A stretch of 44,536 nt of DNA, from positions 155,271-199,806 of the forward strand of contig JAHDFM010000002.1 in the NCBI GenBank assembly GCA_020628165.1, written 5' to 3'. This stretch comes from Bdellovibrionales bacterium. Lineage in GTDB: Bacteria; Bdellovibrionota; Bdellovibrionia; Bdellovibrionales; UBA1609. The notes beneath the pieces are model-generated. The model searched no databases. It saw only the letters and a program-made list of their open reading frames with translations, and was not told where the DNA came from. A program made the position numbers and the translations under genes. This document shows positions 42,760 through 44,536 of this stretch, one piece after another. Numbering within the stretch: position 1 is the stretch's first letter; every line of letters starts with the position of its first letter.

Positions 42760-43686
42760 ATGACACCATTAAAACCTTTTAGAACTGTAATAATTACACT
42801 TTGTGTACTATTTCTATCAACTCTTACGATCTCTTGCGGTGAGACGACATACAATAAAGGGCAGGGTGCTGGCTCCATACAAGGTGCTGGTGATGACTTT
42901 TCTCCCAATGGAGATTGGCAGTCCAGTGGTGGCAATAATGATGATCTTTCGGAGTCTGAAGCTGCTCCAATTATGGAAAGAGCCAAAGCTCATGCAGGCA
43001 TAGTTTTGCCAGATTACAAAGATGTATTGATTTGCCAAGACGCAGCCTACTCTCAAACTTACTGGAAATATTTTTTATTTGAGTATCAACTAAGAAGTCC
43101 AATCAATCAGTCGATTATGAATATGGGTTTAGCTGCTGATGAGCCCATCGAAGTTTTGAGCAAGGTGAATAACTACTTTTCAACGATCCTATTTACTGAA
43201 AACGCATCAATGCAAAGTCTTAGCGTCAGTGCCGTTTTGGATATAGTTTTTGATAAATTGGGAGTTTTAGATGAGGAGTATGCTCAAGCGCTGACAGAAC
43301 AAGTCTTAAACTTCCAAACAACAAAATGGGTGGCCAAAAAACAAACGGAAGAAGAAAAAGCCAAACAAAACCTTGAAGAAATTCCAGGAACCACTTGCTC
43401 ATTGCAAAAGATGATCAAAACAGGTTGGACACGTTTTGAAGACAACAGCCAACAAAATTTATATTTTTATGATCCTGATTTGTACTCTCAGCTTTCAGGA
43501 ACACAGCAGGCAAAAATACTGCTGAGAGAAGTGATGTACACTATGGTGAACCAACCTAGAAATTATGAAATTCAAAAAATTGATAAGTTCATTTCTCTTC
43601 TTTTATCAGAGAACTTTAATGAATTTAAAGACGATGAGTTTTCTAAACAGGCGTTTTCTAAAATTTTATCTGAGACTAAGCCCTAA
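42760..43686 (+). CDS. Lipoprotein of unknown function
   Basis: A 308-residue predicted lipoprotein with lipobox TISC (acylated Cys26), followed by a Gly/Asp-rich, low-complexity linker (about 30-60) of the kind that holds a surface lipoprotein away from the membrane. The rest is helical with no recognised domain; one Cys pair (LICQDAA, TTCSLQK) might link. I chose the ATG at 42760 over the GTG at 42754 because GGAG lies 5 bases ahead of it. The gene stands between two TIGR02147 genes and converges on the second with a 2-base gap. A regulatory link is suggested only by position. Confidence 0.68.
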   Translation: MTPLKPFRTVIITLCVLFLSTLTISCGETTYNKGQGAGSIQGAGDDFSPNGDWQSSGGNNDDLSESEAAPIMERAKAHAGIVLPDYKDVLICQDAAYSQTYWKYFLFEYQLRSPINQSIMNMGLAADEPIEVLSKVNNYFSTILFTENASMQSLSVSAVLDIVFDKLGVLDEEYAQALTEQVLNFQTTKWVAKKQTEEEKAKQNLEEIPGTTCSLQKMIKTGWTRFEDNSQQNLYFYDPDLYSQLSGTQQAKILLREVMYTMVNQPRNYEIQKIDKFISLLLSENFNEFKDDEFSKQAFSKILSETKP

Positions 43687-43688
43687 AT

Positions 43689-44525
43689 TTATTTAACCCA
43701 CGGGAAGAGATCAATATTTAACTGCAAAACACTTTTTGGTTTAGCAGGGTCGATGATCTCTTCTTTGATCTCTGATAAACAAGAAAGAAGTTTCTCTTTC
43801 ACTTGCTCTAAGTTTTTACTTTCGCATGAAAAGGTCACCGAAAATGAAAACTTCTCATCTTTGTTGTAATTGGAGAGTTGTGAATTAGACAGCTGTCTCA
43901 CAATATTGGTATGAGTATAGACGAGTGGGTGGTCGGCAGATAAGTGAAAACCCACTTTATTAATTTCATACTTCCCTTTCTTGACTGTGACAATGCCAAG
44001 CTCTTCAAGTGTGTTTAAAATTTTAAGCAAGCGTTGTTCAGAAATTTTTAAATGCTCCATTAGGTTTTTCGGGTTTTCTTTGATCACTTTTATACCTAAT
44101 GCCACATGAACAATTTTGATCAAAGGGTCTGAATAGTATTTGATGTAAAAGGCATCTTTTTCTTCTATGGAATCAACGCCTAATCGGCTTTCAGTTTTGT
44201 TTTTTATGATTTGAATGGCTTTGATTTTTTTGAGTAAATACTCTCGTCTGAATTTATCGGCACACCCTTGATACTCGCTAATCAGTATGAGGTAATCGGT
44301 TTCTTCTTCGTTGAGTTTGATAGCTCTAGCTATGCGATACACTTGATCTTGAGTGAAGTTCACTTTGCCTTTAAGGGCACTTGAAAAATATGGAGTTTGT
44401 ATCTCAGCTAGGTTGGCAAGTTTTCGTTGAGTCCACTTAGGGTAAGAGTTCTTCCTTTGATCTAAGAAGGCTGATATGAACTTAGTGTGGTCCAAATGCT
44501 TATAAATACTCATATATATATTCAT
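43689..44525 (-). CDS. TIGR02147-family regulator-like protein
   Basis: A second, divergent copy of the TIGR02147/DUF4423 family, 278 residues. The N-terminal block has HTKFISAFLDQRKNSYPKWT, then a helix-turn-helix-like region at about 31-72 (TQRKLANLAEIQTPYFSSAL, DQVYRIARAIKLNEEETDYL). A second predicted winged helix follows (LMEHLKISEQRLLKILNTLE, LGIVTVKKGKYEI). It shares the layout, but few exact residues, with the copy at 41709. The ATG at 44525 and one at 44513 are both possible; neither has a clear ribosome site, and the window ends 11 bases upstream. It is likely a cytoplasmic regulator of nearby envelope genes. Confidence 0.8.
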   Translation of the reverse strand: MNIYMSIYKHLDHTKFISAFLDQRKNSYPKWTQRKLANLAEIQTPYFSSALKGKVNFTQDQVYRIARAIKLNEEETDYLILISEYQGCADKFRREYLLKKIKAIQIIKNKTESRLGVDSIEEKDAFYIKYYSDPLIKIVHVALGIKVIKENPKNLMEHLKISEQRLLKILNTLEELGIVTVKKGKYEINKVGFHLSADHPLVYTHTNIVRQLSNSQLSNYNKDEKFSFSVTFSCESKNLEQVKEKLLSCLSEIKEEIIDPAKPKSVLQLNIDLFPWVK

Positions 44526-44536
44526 ATCATATAAAT

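Noticed and set aside
1-44536. tRNA, rRNA, CRISPR, insertion sequence or phage genes
   Set aside because: No tRNA T-arm patterns, long identical repeats, transposases, integrases or structural phage genes were seen on either strand.

Overview
The window looks like chromosome from a low-GC Bdellovibrio-like bacterium (Bdellovibrionota or a close relative). The pointers are two TIGR02147-family proteins, two proteins with GYF_2 (DUF4339) domains, several lipoproteins next to regulators, a secreted subtilase and c-di-GMP-type signalling proteins. This is an inference from family content; there is no rRNA, tRNA, phage, insertion sequence or CRISPR array to place the strain. Coding density is high, and most genes sit in long, tightly spaced or overlapping operons.

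Region 1 (1-6593): the 3' part of an AddA/RecB-type helicase-nuclease gene, a small outer-membrane beta-barrel gene with its own promoter, and a minus-strand operon of nadB, an alpha/beta hydrolase and a lipoprotein. Region 2 (6752-18024): one plus-strand run of nine genes with gaps of 16 bases or less. It holds a membrane sensor-like protein, a pseudo-receiver/GAF/degenerate-GGDEF protein, alr, an Mla-type lipid transporter (mlaE, mlaF, mlaD-like), purH, a GYF_2/TPR membrane protein and a lipoprotein. Region 3 (18025-24033): a HAD-like phosphatase diverges from a GYF_2-GYF_2-PilZ gene across a short segment carrying a perfect G-quadruplex motif. A heterodimeric ABC exporter pair follows. Region 4 (24034-25796): a secreted subtilisin-like protease with a clear promoter and two strong hairpins after its stop.

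Region 5 (26005-32540) is the most unusual part. It is a seven-gene minus-strand operon with gaps or overlaps of 14 bases or less, encoding an Mpo1/DUF962-like protein, a fatty-acid-desaturase-type membrane enzyme, a GNAT-like acyltransferase, a Rieske oxygenase, a GH3-type acyl-adenylating enzyme, a hexapeptide-repeat acyltransferase and a cytochrome P450. Together they could oxidise a lipid-like acid, activate it and join it to an amine or alcohol. The product cannot be read from sequence. A structured RNA candidate of about 106 nt, ending in a U-run, lies in the 434-base gap upstream.

Region 6 (33775-39886): nuoB-nuoCD-nuoE-nuoF-nuoG-nuoI, the peripheral arm of complex I without any membrane-arm subunit, closed by a strong terminator. 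Region 7 (39973-44525): a zinc-peptidase-like lipoprotein, two TIGR02147 proteins and another lipoprotein, alternating regulator-like and envelope genes.

Recurring themes are c-di-GMP reception without obvious synthesis (degenerate GGDEF with an intact I-site; PilZ with only half its motif), envelope lipid handling (Mla, ABC exporter, the seven-gene operon) and surface lipoproteins or proteases. All functions are read from motifs by eye; no database search was run.
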